Positions 62,437 to 64,000 of a stretch of 64,000 nucleotides of DNA are shown piece by piece. The translations under genes were made by a program, and so were the position numbers. The stretch covers positions 1 to 64,000 of the forward strand of contig NZ_JAMXBH010000024.1 of the NCBI RefSeq assembly GCF_023913735.1, written 5' to 3'. The DNA comes from Pseudarthrobacter raffinosi. GTDB taxonomy: Bacteria > Actinomycetota > Actinomycetes > Actinomycetales > Micrococcaceae. Under the pieces are notes generated by a model, which worked only from the letters and a program-made list of their open reading frames with translations, did not search any database and was not told the DNA's origin. Within the stretch, counting starts at the first letter, position 1. Every line of letters begins with the position of its first letter.

Positions 62437-63828
62437 ATGAGTGAACCGAAAGTATTCCTGCTCCCTGATCTGGGCGAAGGCCTGACCGAAGCCGAGCTGG
62501 TCAACTGGCTCGTGTCCGTGGGCGATGAGATCCGCGTGGACCAGCCCATCGCCGAAGTGGAGACGGCCAAGTCCATGGTGGAAGTCCCGTCCCCGTACGC
62601 CGGCACTGTTACGGTGCTCCATGGTGAGCCCGGCCAGACGCTGGACGTGGGCAAGCCGCTGATCTCGGTGCTCCCGGTTGGCTCGGTGGTTGAGCCTGTC
62701 GAAACCAAGTCTGCCGAAACCGGCGCTGCTGAGGCCTACCGCGAGGAGGAGAAGGCCGGGTCCGGAAATGTGCTGATCGGCTACGGGACGCCCGGCGGCA
62801 GCGGCGCTGCCCGGCGAACCAGGGCTCCCCGCGACGTGGGTTCGGCAAGAACAACCAACAACAATCCGGTGGTTGAGCCTGACGCCCAGAAGGCGGCCGA
62901 TGACCTGCTGCTGCTCCGCACGAGGGTCCCCGGGAAACTGGGAGCCGTCATTTCACCGCTCGTCCGGCGGATGGCCAGGGAGCACGGCGTTGATCTCGGC
63001 GAAATTCGCGGCTCGGGTGACAGCGGGCTGATCATGCGCCGGGATGTTGAGGCCGTGATCCATCCGGTGGTTGAGGTTTCGACAGGCTCAACCACCGGCG
63101 GCGTGGACGCGCGCACAGGTCTGGGCATTTCGTCCCGGACGCCTGTCAAGGGTGTCCGGAAGGCCGTTGCCGCCAACATGTCCCGCAGCCGTGCGGAGAT
63201 CCCCGAGGCTACCGTCTGGGTGGACGTGGATGCCACGGCGCTGGTGGAACTCCGGGCAGGCCTCAAGAAGTCTGATCCGCACAATACGCCTGGCCTCCTC
63301 GCCTTCATCGCACGTTTTGTCACCGCTGGGTTAAAAAGATTCCCGGACCTGAACACCCGCATAGAAACCACTGGCGACGGCTCCCAGGAGATCATCGGGT
63401 TCGCCGGCATCAACCTGGGCTTTGCCGCCCAGACGGACCGCGGACTGATGGTCCCCTCGATCCGCAACGCGGACAAACTCAGTGCACGCGAACTGGACGC
63501 GGAGATCCGCCGCCTCACCGCCGTCGTACGCGAGGGCAAAGCGACGCCCGAGGAACTGGGTAGCGGCACCTTCACGCTGAACAACTACGGCGTTTTTGGC
63601 GTGGACGGTTCCGCGGCCATCATCAACCACCCCGAGGTGGCGATCCTGGGCGTCGGGCGCATCATTGACAAGCCCTGGGTGGTGGAGGGGGAACTCGCGG
63701 TCCGTAAGGTCACCGAACTGACGCTCACCTTCGATCACCGCGTGTGCGACGGCGGCACAGCAGCCGGATTCCTGCGGTTTGTAGCCGATGCGATTGAGAG
63801 GCCGACGTCCATCCTCGCCGACATATAG
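62437..63828 (+). CDS. bkdC: 2-oxoacid dehydrogenase E2 (dihydrolipoyl acyltransferase)
   Basis: The 463-residue protein has one lipoyl domain with Lys45 in AEVETAKSMVEVPSPYAG, an E3/E1-binding domain (KLGAVISPLVRRMAREHGVD) and the acyltransferase core ending TFDHRVCDGGTAAGFL (catalytic His/Asp). It moves the acyl group from E1 to CoA. Its linkers contain three in-frame palindromic repeats, coding VVEPVETKS, VVEPDAQ and PVVEVSTGSTTGG. Start ATG 62437 fits the family; the frame opens 15 bases earlier. No E3 gene follows. Confidence 0.92.
   Translation: MSEPKVFLLPDLGEGLTEAELVNWLVSVGDEIRVDQPIAEVETAKSMVEVPSPYAGTVTVLHGEPGQTLDVGKPLISVLPVGSVVEPVETKSAETGAAEAYREEEKAGSGNVLIGYGTPGGSGAARRTRAPRDVGSARTTNNNPVVEPDAQKAADDLLLLRTRVPGKLGAVISPLVRRMAREHGVDLGEIRGSGDSGLIMRRDVEAVIHPVVEVSTGSTTGGVDARTGLGISSRTPVKGVRKAVAANMSRSRAEIPEATVWVDVDATALVELRAGLKKSDPHNTPGLLAFIARFVTAGLKRFPDLNTRIETTGDGSQEIIGFAGINLGFAAQTDRGLMVPSIRNADKLSARELDAEIRRLTAVVREGKATPEELGSGTFTLNNYGVFGVDGSAAIINHPEVAILGVGRIIDKPWVVEGELAVRKVTELTLTFDHRVCDGGTAAGFLRFVADAIERPTSILADI
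62684..62706 (+). repeat. REP-like unit inside E2 linker 1
   Basis: CGGTGGTTGAGCCTGTCGAA plus ACC, in frame between the lipoyl and binding domains. A partial second unit lies at 62866-62883. Confidence 0.85.
63064..63098. repeat. Full REP-like palindrome inside E2 linker 2
   Basis: CCGGTGGTTGAG and its exact complement CTCAACCACCGG flank GTTTCGACAGG; the 35 bases are in frame between the binding domain and the catalytic core. Confidence 0.9.
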
Positions 63829-64000
63829 GTGGCCTTGGTGGACGAAACCGCAGAGCTGTTGGGCGAGCACCTGAAGCAATGGAGAATCGTGCTTGGCCTC
63901 AGCCAGGAGCTGGCCGCGGACCGGGCTAATCTCTCCATGCCCACAGTGCGCCGCATTGAACGCGGCGACACGGGCGTCAGGCTGGGAAGCGTCCTGGCCC
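63829..64000 (+). CDS. Xre-family regulator, 5' part (HipB-like)
   Basis: A frame from GTG 63829, directly after the E2 stop, encodes LKQWRIVLGLSQELAADRAN followed by MPTVRRIERGDTG, an Xre helix-turn-helix. It runs off the window. The type is often followed by hipA, which would make a second HipBA pair, but that lies outside the sequence given. Confidence 0.7.
   Translation, partial: MALVDETAELLGEHLKQWRIVLGLSQELAADRANLSMPTVRRIERGDTGVRLGSVLA

Overview
The window is high-GC DNA from an actinobacterium, most likely of the Arthrobacter/Pseudarthrobacter group (Micrococcaceae). I infer this from the GC-rich third positions, frequent GTG starts and ATGA stop/start overlaps, a GTP-type PEP carboxykinase, the paaABCDE order, and dispersed palindromes of the GGTGGTTGAGCCTGTCGAAACC kind. 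No rRNA, tRNA or CRISPR array was seen.

Layout. 0-5.3 kb: a STAND/AAA-like ATPase with no standard start codon, a small conserved protein, and PEP synthase (ppsA) behind its bifunctional kinase/phosphorylase regulator. 5.3-5.9 kb: repeats plus fragments of an AbiEi/DUF559-type gene and an aconitase. 5.9-12.8 kb (minus strand): a tightly overlapping operon arsR-sulP-small membrane protein-SAM methyltransferase-ctaD, then a small protein, a FabH-like ketosynthase and a YtxH-like protein. 13-18.2 kb: a hypothetical pair (one member frameshifted), pckG, a homodimer-type icd and a flavin split-barrel protein. A motif shared between the arsR and pckG upstream regions suggests one regulator serves both sides. 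18.3-27.7 kb: an accessory and defence-like zone with a decayed AbiEi/DUF559 gene, AraC plus glyoxalase, HipBA, an AMP-ligase/carrier/acyltransferase fusion behind an iron box, an Xre-MNT/HEPN toxin-antitoxin pair and an intact AbiEi/DUF559 gene. 27.8-32.5 kb: phenylacetyl-CoA epoxidase operon paaABCDE plus an enoyl-CoA hydratase. 32.6-57.9 kb: galU, a VanZ-like protein, an LPXTG-like surface protein and a large exopolysaccharide locus. That locus holds a DUF4012 protein, UDP-glucose dehydrogenase, initiating sugar transferase, GDP-fucose enzymes, five glycosyltransferases, acetyltransferases, flippase, Wzz/BY-kinase, polymerase, an OafA-type acyltransferase and an SGNH hydrolase. A decayed copy of a dehydrogenase E2 gene lies inside it. 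58-64 kb: an Lrp regulator, an inserted RES/Xre toxin-antitoxin pair, the branched-chain 2-oxoacid dehydrogenase genes (E1alpha, E1beta, E2) and the start of another Xre gene.

Most unusual signals: (1) six copies of a roughly 100-bp array made of 19-bp units, two inverted then three direct, bracketing the AbiEi/DUF559 genes and their remnants; (2) a 120-bp duplication of the lrp-bkd intergenic region flanking the RES/Xre pair; (3) palindromic repeats that have become coding sequence in E2 and ppsA and supply the stop codon of the hydratase; (4) the motif shared by the arsR and pckG upstream regions.
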